Shown here one piece after another: positions 1-9,680 of a stretch of DNA of 63,164 nucleotides. Each line of letters opens with the position of its first letter. Within the stretch, counting starts at the first letter, position 1. Made by a program: the position numbers and the translations under genes. The notes under the pieces are model-generated. The model was not told where the DNA came from. It searched no databases and worked only from the letters and a program-made list of their open reading frames with translations. The stretch is from Acephala macrosclerotiorum (taxonomy: Eukaryota > Ascomycota > Leotiomycetes > Helotiales > Mollisiaceae): assembly GCA_014904845.1 (NCBI GenBank), contig MU119501.1, forward strand, positions 1-63,164, in the 5' to 3' direction.

Positions 1-70
1 TAACCCTAACCCTAACCCTAACCCTAACCCTAACCCTAACCCTAACCCTAACCCTAACCCTAACCCTAAC
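1..70. repeat. Telomere repeat array, (CCCTAA)n
   Basis: About 11.7 perfect copies of the hexamer TAACCC/CCCTAA run from base 1 to base 70 with no variant units. CCCTAA reading into the chromosome on the + strand is the orientation expected at a left chromosome end, and TTAGGG is the usual telomere repeat of filamentous ascomycetes. The array stops abruptly at about base 70 and the next base already belongs to the reading frame of a cytochrome P450, so there is no subtelomeric spacer. Confidence 0.98.
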
Positions 71-1027
71 TCGAATCAAATGACAAGAGATTGAGAAACC
101 TAGTCATGGATCGTCTGAAACGAGTGGCACTCGATGCACAGTTTCCATTCATCAATTACCTCCCATTCGTCCCTCCATCGCAAGGGGATGAGCTGAATAG
201 CATCATTGACAACATCGTTGCGAAACGAAAAGCTAGCGGGAAGAAAAACAAGGATCTGTTACAAATTTTCGTGGATGTAAATGATGCGAACCCAGAAACT
301 TTTTCCCACCTGCATTTAAGAGAGGAGATGTCCTTGTTTATGATTGCGGGCTCAGACACGACGAGTACAACAGCCACGTTCACTTTAGTTCTTCTGCTCA
401 ACAATCAAGATAAGCTAAAGAAGCTGGTGGAGGAGATCGATGCTTCATTCCCGTCGAAAGACGACCCCATCACCTTCGCCAGAACCCAGGAGCTGCCTTA
501 CCTGAATGCGGTCATAAACGAAAGCATGAGAGTGATGCCAATTGTTGTTCTCGGCCTTGCGCGCTACACTGAAGAAAAGGCACTCATTTCTGGCTATGAA
601 ATACCCAAAGGAGTGAGTATGACGGCCGAGTGTTTGAGAACTTCACGTTGACTGAGAATCTAGACGACTGTTTCCCCTGCCATCGGCCAACTCATGAAAG
701 ATCCTCGTATCTGGCCCGACCCTGAGAAATTCGTGCCTCAAAGATGGTTGGAAGGATATGATGGAACCAAAGCAGATACAAAAGCTTTCTATCCTTTCTC
801 ATCGGGATCGAGGAACTGTCCTGGACAGCAGTGAGTTCAGTTTATGATTGGCTAAGGACAAAGCTGACTTTCAAAGATTCGCCTTGAGAGAGTTGCGTCT
901 TATCCTCGTAACTCTTCTCTTGCGATACGAGTTGAGTCTCATTCCAGGCCAGTCGCACGAGATGAGAATCCACACCGTCCCATGGTTCACTCAAGGGTTC
1001 TACAATGTTGGAGTCAAACGAAGATGA
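71..1027 (+). pseudogene. Cytochrome P450, 5'-truncated by the telomere
   Basis: C-terminal half of a fungal cytochrome P450 monooxygenase (haem-thiolate, ER-bound in intact relatives). The frame is open from base 70 and continues into the telomere, where TAA stops close it. Exons are 71-612, 664-830 and 877-1027, with introns at 613-663 (GTGAGT...TAG) and 831-876 (GTGAGT...AAG). Visible motifs in order: I-helix AGSDTT, K-helix ExxR as ESMR, and haem-binding FSSGSRNCPG, ending at TGA 1025-1027. No internal stop or frameshift is seen in the remaining ~285 codons, unlike its neighbours. The N-terminal membrane anchor, promoter and roughly 200 residues are missing, so it cannot make a whole enzyme. 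The subfamily cannot be named. Confidence 0.9.
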
Positions 1028-2440
1028 GATTGATTTTAATCTTCTGTATGAATCTGGTCAGGTAAAGCCAAGCTCTCCGCCCCTCGAATATCTTTGATAT
1101 TAATGGACCCCCATATCTCCTTGGATTGTTCTCAAAGCCAAGACAAAATTTCCCCAGTTTCGCTACATCATCAGCTTGTGAAATCCCCATCGTTCTTGAG
1201 ATGAAATCGAGTTTACTTATCATCCATTTTCGTCTCTTCTTTGGTACATGAAGGTACGTTACCGCCACACGAAGGGCGTGATGGAGCGAGTGGCCTCCGA
1301 GAGCCATCCCAACCGATGCGCTCTTGAAGTTCCCGTCTATGTCGACCTTGCCTAGGGTGAATGGAACGGAGGCGCAGATATTTTTCGACCAAATCTGGTA
1401 TCGTTGCTGATTTACTTTGTTCAAATATGGAAGTGGTTCGTCACGACAAGCGGCAGTAGAAATTTCCAAGAGCCGTTCAAGAAGATGGATGCGTATCACT
1501 CGGTAATGATTCCATTCAGCACCGTCCAAATGCCTATGTATATGTGCACTGTTCTCGATGCTCTTGATTCATCGGCCCATGGATTTGATGTTTTCTGCAA
1601 ACGCTTGAATGCCCAGCTTTCTGGCAGAGACCTGCTCCAACAATCAAATTCTTGGTCGTTCAGGATGCCTCTTTGAATCAAACGGAGAAGTCGGCACAGT
1701 CGACGACATCGCTCTTCAAAAGAGTTTCGGTCTCTGCACCGAATGCTATTATTTCGATCAAGATCGTTGCCTTGCAAACCCAAGGCTCGTCGTCGAAGTG
1801 AGATAGCCAGTCGAATGACTCTTCTGGGCCAGGTTTTCGCTTCAAAAGGCTACCCATGAGCACTGAAGTATGCAAGATCCTAAAGTGATCCCTGCCTCTG
1901 CTTTTGACCTGTCGACTGACGAAGTGCGATGCAATCTTGTTGAGCGCCAACCTCGTTCTAAATTGTTCGTTTCCACGGAGTCGCAAGAGCAACAGCCGCC
2001 CATGGCGATGCAACTCCCAAACAGCTTCGTCCGGCTTCTCTCCAGTGATCATCCACAAGTGTCAGTCATCTTTGAACCTCCAAGAAGCACTTCTAGAGCA
2101 CAAACCTCGTAGAAGCCCGTCAGCATAATCGACGCCAGAACCCCGTCGGTGACAGCAGTCCTCGAATCTGCCAAAGCCGTATTGATGTTCAATAATACTT
2201 TTCTATAATATGTTCTTGCCTAGAGAAGGAGCTCCGGCTTATCCAACTACTTCCCCATAATGACAAGTGCCACAGTGAGAAGGGCCGTCTCCAATGGGTA
2301 ACACAGTTGCTTCTCCGCTTCGTTGCAGTAGTACATGTCGGGGAGGAACTCTAGATACCCTTCTGTCACGTCGAACTTTGTAAGCCACCTGTTTCCAAAA
2401 CCTGCATGCACCACTGACGTTTGAAGCTACTGTAAGTACT
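1014..2440 (-). pseudogene. Fungal-specific transcription factor (C6-type middle/C-terminal region), broken
   Basis: Remnant of a fungal transcription factor of the type with a long helical regulatory domain. In order on the minus strand: a segment ending in FDVTEGYLEFLPDMYYC (about 2370-2310), the block LLLLRLRGNEQF (about 1975), LPESWAFKRL (about 1610), AEWNHYRVIRIHLLERLLE (about 1510-1450) and SKLDFISRTMGISQA (about 1200). These match the usual order of the family. No Zn2Cys6 DNA-binding motif is seen, so the N-terminus is lost or lies elsewhere. Two in-frame TAG stops (2247-2249 and 2220-2222) fit CAG changed by C-to-T. At least two frameshifts (near 1690 and 1515) break the frame, and an intron near 2040-2110 is possible. 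It overlaps the P450 3' end by a few bases, tail to tail. Confidence 0.7.
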
Positions 2441-2511
2441 TACTTGCCAAGGCTAATGAAGACGACTGACCTTGAATGGTAGCAACTATCCTGCTCTTCA
2501 TCGAAAGATTG

Positions 2512-4062
2512 GGCAGTTCAACAGTTGCCTGGACTGGCACCTGCTGAGCCTCGGATTATGGGATGCTTCGTTAGGTCCTTTGATCAACCTCAAGGTCAAG
2601 AGTATCTCGGTTTGAATGTTTGGACCAAATCCGTGACCGGCAGCAAATCCTGTCATGGTATTTCTGTATAGTGGAGGTAGGTTTCTCTCCCGAGCGTTCA
2701 AGTCTTTTCTGACGATTTGGCAGAATTTAGAGTTGGCGGAACCTATAATCACTTTCAATACCTGCAATATCTTGCTGAGCTAGAGGATGTTGTGGTGGTG
2801 ACTATCAAGTATGTCCACTCAAGCGCCTATTATTTTGTGTTCAATATTTCGCAGTAATCGTATCAACATCTTTGGATACTCAGGAGCACCAAATGCCTCG
2901 CAGAATGTCGGCTTTCTCGATGCACGTCTAGCCATTGAGAGATTGCGCGACAACATCGCGTCATTTGGCCGAGATTCAAAGAGAATCACCCCCTTCGATT
3001 CGGCCAATCTGCAGGAGGAATTCTGATAGACTACTATTCATACGCCCATCGAGATGGCCCAATCACTCACGGCTTCACCATGCAGTCTAGACAAGTTACG
3101 ACATGCCCCCAAGTGCCGGACATGTCACTACTCAAGCTTAGCATAACGTTTTTCAACTACTCAAATGTACCAATCCAGACATTTCGCTCTAATACATGCA
3201 GGCGAAGGATTTCCAAGTTATCCCGAGTACAACGGCACAGCTCCCTTCAGGTGTCTTGTCCCCAAATTTCCAGCCTACAATAAATGGCAAGCACATATTC
3301 AAGAACCATTTAACTCTTGCTCGCAATAGTAGCTTCGTCAAAGCGGTAAGTGAGAATGACCCTATCTTCAAAGTATTTTGCTAACTTTAAGAGCCATGTC
3401 TAATGGGAAACAACGACTTCGAGCCTGGGTTCTTCAAACTCGAAGGCGCTACGAACCCAAAAGCCCCCGCCAGCCTCTTCACCATCAACACTCTCTAGAA
3501 CGCGTTCCGGGTTTTTGTCACTGCTTGCCCCGTAGCAGCACCGCGAGTTACCGCTCCCAGTACAACGTCCCAGTATAGAGATATCGCTACTTCGGCGAGT
3601 TTGAGAGCCTGAGACTCTACACAGGAGATGGTGGAAGCAGGGCATGGCATGGTTCGGAGATTCCGATGGTCTTTAGAACGAGTGAAGATGTTACATTGAT
3701 AACCAAGCGAGAAGAAGTTGATGAGCAGGTATATGATGCGGGCTTGGGCTACTTTTGCCAGGTGTCCTGAGGCGGTATTAGGGTGGTCACGTGTTTAATG
3801 TTATATATATCCTCATCTCACCGCTAGACAGGAACAGACATTATGAACACACACTTTACACCCACACCATGGCCTTTGCCTGTGATAGGCGGGGTTGTTG
3901 GACTTAGGGTGGCTTATGTGCGATGAGAGCGGTAAGTTACACTCACTGTGAAGAGGGTGCTGCTGATGTGAATGTGAGTAGGGAATACCTTGGTCAGATT
4001 AGGTTTTCAGAATCAAACTGGCTTCCTTTGACCCATTTGAAGAGTACGATGTTGGTTTCTAG
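2512..4062 (+). pseudogene. Type-B carboxylesterase/lipase, broken and interrupted by a 112-bp element
   Basis: Recognisable alpha/beta-hydrolase carboxylesterase. Blocks in order: GLNVWTKSVTGSK (about 2610), MVFLYSGG (about 2655), EDVVVVTI (about 2790), RINIFGYSGAPNASQNVGF (about 2860-2915), the nucleophile elbow FGQSAGG (2999-3019, Ser codon 3008-3010), YYSYAHRDGPI, NNDFEPGFFKLEGA (about 3410), YRYFGEF and AWHGSEIPMVFRTSEDV (about 3580-3690), and a C-terminus ending at TAG 4060-4062. Introns fit at about 2675-2717 and at GTATGT...CAG near 2808-2850. Damage: single-base frameshifts near 2650, 2995 and 3735, the one at 2995 putting the catalytic serine out of frame. TAG stops at 3496-3498 (from CAG) and 3576-3578 (from TGG). 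Removing the 112-bp insertion at 3776 and one target duplication rejoins the coding sequence. The first exon is not seen. Confidence 0.8.
3776..3887 (+). mobile_element. 112-bp short element, copy 1
   Basis: Starts TATTAGGGTGGTCACGTG and ends GCCTTTGCCTGTGATA. Flanked by the direct repeat GGCGG (3771-3775 and 3888-3892), a perfect 5-bp target duplication. Nearly identical copies lie at 37320-37431 and 45561-45673 in the same orientation. It sits in the penultimate coding part of the carboxylesterase. It has no coding capacity. A 5-bp duplication and length suggest a very short solo LTR or another tiny non-autonomous element; the ends TA...TA could be RIP-altered TG...CA. Confidence 0.85.
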
Positions 4063-4245
4063 GAGAAAGATCTTGTAGCTCATGGCAAGCCTGGGTCATT
4101 TGGAACTCAATGTACTGTACAAAGACCTGGAATCATGTCAAGTAAGGTGGTCTTGGTACTTGATGTAGCATCTGCTAGATTTTAATGGTACCCATCATCT
4201 CCCTCTGGCGAGGCTCAATTCTGCATAGTTGTCCCTCGTTTAGCA

Positions 4246-4427
4246 GTTAGGATAGCCTTCCAATCTATAACAGTCCTCACCGCAAGATATACCACGGTCT
4301 CAGCGTAGTAGGTCTTGTCTGGAAAGTCTGTGTGTATTGGTGCGTCTGTCTAAAGAGTTGAGAGCTCTAGAGAGCTGTAAATAAGGTAGGAGCTAGGTGG
4401 AAGCTAGTGCACGTGACCACCCTAACA
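4246..4427 (-). mobile_element. LTR-like remnant with TGTTAGG...CCTAAC ends
   Basis: Read on the minus strand from 4427 this starts TGTTAGGGTGGTCACGTG and about 182 bp later reaches TATCCTAAC. TGTTAGG...CCTAAC(A) is the form of fungal Copia-type LTR ends. Its first 17 bases match the 112-bp element apart from TG versus TA. A target duplication is not clear. The ~180 bp beyond it (4063-4245) resemble no gene I can name and may be internal retrotransposon sequence. Confidence 0.45.
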
Positions 4428-4521
4428 CAGTCTGCTTCTATGATTATAGTGATATAGAACAATCGACGAGAAAGCGGATGAGAACTTCAAGCAAGGAGAA
4501 AGCCTCGCAGTTCTACGCCTC

Positions 4522-5612
4522 TCAAACAAAAGCTTTGACCTGTTCCTCAGTCCACTCCTAGAAATTCAGTCCAATCCCACTCCCGCCTTCGGCCTTGGAC
4601 TTGGTTGCTGCAAGGAGGTCCTCTCGGATACCCATGAACCTCCCCCAAGGAGCAACTAGACAAAGTCAGTCTCATCTTCTCATGCAAACGTGGTCATCGG
4701 AAATGCAACTTACTCCACGCACCCGTCTTTTGCAGGGTGATCTGGAAAGACAGTCCCGAAAAGAGCTCAGTGTAAGCCCCGTAAATTGGGGGATTCAGGA
4801 ATAAGTGTCTGGCAAAGAATTTGGTACGGCTGCCATGGTTCTCGTCAAGTCCGAATCGAGATTGCTTGGGTTCAACGGAATTCTGATGACATCATCTGCC
4901 TTGAAACGTTTTGCATACTCCACGGCATGCAGGTAATTACCCGCCTTGCCAACATTGTATTTATAGAGGCCGAGCTTGTCGACATAGTAATCAAGATTGT
5001 CCATTGGAACACCACCTTTGGGACTGCCGAACTCAGCTCAAGAGGACGAGACCCAAACCACTCTGACAGTTCCAATTGGTTCTGATTTGGCGGTGGATAT
5101 GAGGACTGGTGTGAGGAGCTTGGTAAACAGAAAAGGGCTGATGTTGTTGACTCCTAGCTGGAGCTCGTTACCCTGGATCGTCTTGGAGCCTTGTTCGGGG
5201 TTCATGACACCAGCGTTGTTGAAGAGAACATGAAGTTTATTCTCATTGGCGAGGAAATGAGCGACGGATGCTTTGATCGTTGTCAAGTTGGCGAGATCAA
5301 GACGAAGGAACACCAGTGTTCCAGCTGAGTTCGGTGCCGCTTTCTTGATGTCCTCGATTGCTTTCCCAGCCTTCTCTTCAGAACGTGCAGCGATGTAAAC
5401 TTTTCCGTTCTTAGCGTAGAGAATCTGGGCCAGCTCCTTACCTACGCCAGTGTTTGAACCCGTCACGATGTACACCTATTTCCTCTTTTAGATCTTAGGG
5501 AATGAACAAGTGGACAAGAGCTTACCTTGCCACGTAGATCTGGGATATCCTTTTCGGTAAATTGTGGTTTCGGTGGGAAGAATTGTGAAAGAGTATCGTG
5601 AAATCTTGGCAT
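4522..5612 (-). pseudogene. Short-chain dehydrogenase/reductase (SDR), inactivated
   Basis: Rossmann-fold NAD(P)-dependent oxidoreductase of the fungal retinol-dehydrogenase-like class. Exon 1 (5526-5612) starts at ATG 5612 with MPRFHDTLSQFFPP and ends DLRGK. Intron 5476-5525; exon 2 starts VYIVTGSNTGVGKELAQ with the cofactor motif TGxxxGxG. Then NNAGVM, WVSSS, the catalytic-type YKYNVGKAGN (YxxxK) and LNPSNLDSDL. The last part holds NPPIYGAYTELFSGL, intron 4656-4713, then PWGRFMGIREDLLAA and a TGA at 4522-4524. Damage: TGA 5038-5040 in the middle of the fold, a one-base frameshift near 4805-4815, and TAG 4558-4560 where family members have Trp (TGG). All splice sites look intact, so the loss is recent. 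It is divergent from the Zn2Cys6 gene at 5976. Confidence 0.85.
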
Positions 5613-5975
5613 TGTCGGAATCTCTTGTTGAGAGTTCGAAGCGCAACACTTCAATCACCCTAAGCGGGAATTGAAGACGCAGAGGGTGGCTTGCACGTTA
5701 TATGGCGACTCAAAATTGAAGTAGGCATATTCGTCGAGAATTCGGTACTTCAATTGGAACGAATTCCTGCCTCATCGCAGCTGGAATAGCAAAATGGATT
5801 GTTTTTGGCGTCTTGGACTAGGATCCGGAACCGGAATTAGTTGGAATTACGAATGCCGCAGGAGCAGGATTTGGTTCAAATACCCCGCTGAGCCCCCCAC
5901 ATTTCGCTTTCATTTTCTCATTAACATTTCGAAGCGACGAATCAACCTGGTATCCTGTTTGACCGTGAACTCAAA
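5613..5975. promoter_or_regulatory. Shared promoter region between SDR and Zn2Cys6 regulator
   Basis: A 363-bp gap between two divergent former starts (5612 on - and 5976 on +). No gene is visible in it. A head-to-head dehydrogenase and regulator pair is common in fungal clusters; no specific operator could be recognised. Confidence 0.4.
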
Positions 5976-7920
5976 ATGGAGCCTGCAACCTCGACAGGTA
6001 CACGAGTGCCATATGGATGAGCATGCGTCAACTGTTCCCGCGTGGAGTGTTGTTGCATTTACCAGATTGGCCAAACCACTTGCGAAAGGTAAGCCGATGC
6101 CATGATGTTGGCAGCTCCTTCGTTACCATGACCGTGTGCTTATTCAGCGTCCTTGCTTGATCCCTTTCACCTCCTTTGCGGTGGCAATACTTACATCCTA
6201 CAGGTGCCAACGTCTGAATAAAGAATGCCAGCCTGCCACTGCCATCCGCAAACGCAATGGCAAGAAGTCGCAAACCTCCAGGACGGCCCTACTCGAAGAG
6301 AAGCTAGATGGTCTGGTGTCTCTTCTGCCATCACAAGCAACGATAAATGGCACGCAGCTTGGTGTCCAGAAAGCTTTATCAGTCTTGTCCCCTCCGTATT
6401 ATCCCACGCTAACTTCCAATGTTGCGCTGCCATCATCGTTGATCTGGGGCGAGCTTTCGAGGTATACAATATCAGATGCCGTAGCTGAGGAGAGCGTTGA
6501 TAGATTTCAACATACCTTCATTCCTTTCTTCCCATTCGTCCATATCCCTGAGATTATGAGCATATTCGAGCTTCGTCCCCAGAAGCCCTTCCTGTGGCTC
6601 GTTATCATGTTTCTCACTACAAGATCGGTGGTGTTGCAGTTGGCCATGGCCAGCCGTATTCTTCAAATTGTTTCAAAAAGGATAGTGGCAGAGCATGAGA
6701 AGAGCCTGGATCTTTTGTTGGTACTCATCTGCTAGCTGTCCCGGTTAGCTGCCCTTCCTGTTTGATTCTGGAATACTGACGTAGATCAAGGATACACTAC
6801 TACAAGAAGAACGGCTCATACCTGCTGATGTGGGTCCAGATTGCCGTGGCACTTGCTGTTGATCTTGGAATCCACGAACCCGGACCACAGGATTTGGAAC
6901 CTGATTCATTGAAGTAAGACTGCACTCCACGCACCTTGACTGGATCTACACAAGGCATGGAAGAACGAAGAGCTCTTCTTGGGGTGTTCGTCATATCGTC
7001 TATGTAAACATTTTCGTGAAAGCGAGAAAAGTTGCTAACACAATCCAGATCGTGGGCGAGTCTAGGAAGATGGAACCACTTCACTGGACTCCATACATGG
7101 ATGATTGTGTCAGCATTTAAGAAAAGAGAGGTTAACAGAGCTGGGTTTCGTGCTCGCCCAGCAAGCCAAATCTTACGAGCTCTCAAACCAGATCACTAAT
7201 CAGGCTGATGAAATCTGGCCATCGACAGCATACTTTGTGAAAGCAATGCAGATGCGGCTCCAAAATTTACGGCAGAACTTGCCAGCAAACATGCAATCGA
7301 ATAGTGAGTAGTAGGCAGGCCATCCAGACTCACTGCTGACGCAGAGCAGGACTGGCGTTGTTTTCTTTGTATATGACGGAAATTCTGAGTAAAGAAGCTA
7401 TTCTACAAAGACCAATACTTCAAGAGGCGCGCTTTCGGAGACTGGAAGAATTGAACTCGCTATTAACGACAATCGAGCGGTGGTATGAAGTGTTTCATCA
7501 AATACCTCTTGTCGAATGCATAGGCATTCCATTCGGCATTTTCGACCAGTTCTCACACTGTCTCATCAAACTCCTATTCAAGCTTAGCACCCTAGATGAG
7601 CCAGGGTGGATACAGAAGAAGTGAGAAAGCGAATCAACATACTTGATATCCTGGAAGGTTTTGCTCAAGGATTTGAGGACCTTCCTAAGACTGCGGGCTT
7701 GGTGGATGGTGTTGGAGAGAGCGGGGTCTTTTTTAGAGCACCCCCAGTCCTCCGGGCGATGAAGGACAAGTTCGCAGCAAGGTTGAATCCCACAACTGTA
7801 CGAACAGTCGACGGACCTTTCAATTTTGACGTCTCGGAGGATTTCGCGATGTACTTTACAGATGAGCAATGGCTGCCGGAAATGTTTGGCTCTCTGTGGG
7901 ACCTTGAAATACCGCAGTAA
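5976..7920 (+). pseudogene. Zn2Cys6 transcription factor, inactivated
   Basis: Cluster-type fungal regulator. From ATG 5976 the protein reads into a binuclear zinc cluster with spacing Cx2Cx6Cx8Cx2Cx6C, starting CVNCSR and, after intron 6089-6203, ending CQRLNKEC, so all six metal ligands remain. Next are a basic linker (IRKRNGKK), a heptad-like ALLEEKLDGLVSLL, then the fungal_trans domain with FFPFVHIPEIM, YLLMWVQIAVALAVDLGIHEP, MEERRALLGVFVISSM, ERLTELGFVLAQQAKSYELS and a C-terminal segment ending at 7920. Further introns fit at 6744-6784, about 6918-6957, about 7006-7050 and about 7302-7348. Damage: TGA 6018-6020 just before the zinc cluster, TAG 6733-6735, and one-base shifts near 7105 and 7600. 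Two Cys between ligands 2 and 3 look like Arg codons changed by C-to-T. Confidence 0.85.
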
Positions 7921-8578
7921 TGCCCTTTTCAGTGAAGATATAGAAGCATGCATGAGAATGGAGAAGCCCGAGAGATCTGATGATGAATGCAAACGAGAAG
8001 CGTGATGTTTTTGAAACGAATTGCAACACCCAATCGCACTGGTATGAAATGTGCACACATGTATGAATCAAAGAGCTTGAGCGCTTGCCGACGAGAAGAA
8101 AGCTTCTGTGAACGTCTTTGGAAGACGCAGCGATGGTCTGATCATCTCGATGTTTGAGTCAAACCAGGCTTGCGTGTAAAATGAGCGATTCGGGGTTGTT
8201 GCCTGCATATGACATCAGTTTTTGCTTTCTGCATGAGAACTCCGCACTGGGGCCTCGAAACCCCATAACTGCGTTTCCACCAAGAGAACAACAGAGCACG
8301 GTCATCCTCATGAAGATGAACAAAATCAGCGTTATTGGTGGCCGAATGTGTTTGGAAGACTTCTCTAGCTCGAAGAACAGGGTAATCTGTGAGCAATCAT
8401 CCGCACTTTGGGCAACATTTGCGCAGGAACGCAGGAACAGACTCCTCATTTGACCGTGATTTGAACTCTCTGGGACAGACAGCATATCTCACACCACTCT
8501 CCTCGGCCCAGATTCTAATTAGAACCTTCTCTTCTTGACGCATCACTCACTTTCAGTCCTTCGTCCAAGTCCGTTGCA
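7921..8578. other. Intergenic, no gene recognised
   Basis: Normal base composition. Short open frames on both strands (for example 8154-8453 +) show no family resemblance, no splice pattern and overlap one another. I see nothing that can be supported here. Confidence 0.5.
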
Positions 8579-9010
8579 ATGGCCCAATCCGTTCCAATCA
8601 TCAACATGTAGGCTCAATCCCTCTTCGCCATCACGCTAGTCGAACTTACTGCTACTCACGCAGCTCCCATTGTTGTTCCGGGCTAGGACTTCGTCGAATT
8701 CGACAGAAAGGTGATGTTGCGGTCTTGTTGTTTACTTTGCCAGCTGAAAGTCATCAACCAGCCCAACGCGATAAGCTTGGCGGCAGATCTTTTGGGCGCG
8801 TTTCCAGCCGAGGGTCACCAGCTAGCTGAAAGAGATATCACCACAGGCTTTCTCAATGCTCTGCTAGCAGGGAGCCATCAGCAGGCCGAACGAGTCCTTG
8901 TAGCAAATCTGCTCTCAGCATTTCCAGCAGAGAATCATTAACCGGCCGAGCGAGATGTTAATGCTGATGTTACTTCTATTCTCGCCACGCTTCCTACGGA
9001 CCACTTCAAA
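8579..9010 (+). pseudogene. Small gene for a protein of ~20-residue repeats, frameshifted
   Basis: ATG 8579 opens a short exon (MAQSVPIIN), a plausible intron 8608-8663 (GTAGGC...CAG) and a second exon. The product then runs into repeats of about 20 residues with the pattern LL..(L/F)PAE..HQ.AERD. The first unit is LLFTLPAESHQPAQRD. After it the frame shifts by one base near 8775; later units (LLGAFPAEGHQLAERD, LLSAFPAENH then stop, PAERDV) are in another frame. The TAA at 8938-8940 replaces CAA, a CpA-to-TpA change. Function unknown; no family recognised. A transcription start or true gene structure is not proven. Confidence 0.45.
8717..9000 (+). repeat. Imperfect ~60-bp tandem repeats (4-5 units)
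   Basis: Successive units begin near 8717, 8778, 8839, 8896 and 8956. Each carries a version of CCAGC(T/A/C)GA followed by CATCA(A/G) and GAACGA-like words. Units are about 57-62 bp, so they keep the reading frame except for the indel between units 1 and 2. Confidence 0.6.
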
Positions 9011-9680
9011 GGCTGAGCTCGGAGCGAGAGAGTGTTTCGGGGAGACAGACAGAAGGAAAGAACGAGCTGAGGTGAGCGCGGGCGAGAAGAACGCAATAGG
9101 AGGTACAGAAAAAGAGAAACTTGGTTTAAATATCAATTCGCCTAGACTCGATAGGTAATTGGGGGAGGGGACCTTCATTTGTACGTAGCCATTGCATCGA
9201 TCCGAATCTTACTCATTTGAGCTTGGAACGCTTGGTGAAAGACGAGTGAGATTTCTCACGATATTTGAGGACCATTAAAAGTGCAGGCGCCTTAGACGCT
9301 ATTGCCAATCGACCCGGTAGCAATTGCCCGTGCGGTGACGATAGCTCCTTCCAACTGTTGGCTGCTGTATATTCCTCACGAAGCCCTGATATCTCGGACT
9401 CGGAATCAGGAAGCCTTGAGAGACATGCCCGTCGACCAAAATGTAGTATGTAGGGGTATGAAAATGCCTCAATCCCGCCAAATGCAATGCAAAAAGCCAC
9501 AAGAGGATTTGTGGGTGTGTATGGAGGCCCATGGATATGTAGGTATCCGCAGATTGCGATTCATCATTCCTAATCCTCCAAAACCCTAATATCGTGTGTG
9601 CCCAAAAATCCGGGGTATCGCTGAGGGATTTTCGCATCGATGATGTAATCGAGATCCCGTGACAGTGCACCACCCTAGCA
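9011..9680. other. Intergenic up to the AT-rich boundary
   Basis: No gene recognised. The longest frame (9299-9673, minus, 124 codons) resembles nothing known to me. Its upstream edge carries GTGCACCACCCTAGCA (9665-9680), which reversed (TGCTAGGGTGGTGCAC) resembles the terminus of the LTR-like remnant at 4427. It may mark the end of a repeat, since base composition collapses immediately to its right. Confidence 0.4.

Noticed and set aside
156..404. Minus-strand open frame over the P450
   Set aside because: Antisense shadow of a frame that has I-helix, ExxR and haem motifs on the + strand.
3778..4425. A 648-bp transposon with inverted ends TTAGGGTGGTCACGTG...CACGTGACCACCCTAA
   Set aside because: The left end belongs to a 112-bp unit that has its own 5-bp duplication closing at 3892, and esterase coding sequence resumes right after it to 4062. 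The right end belongs to a separate LTR-like remnant.
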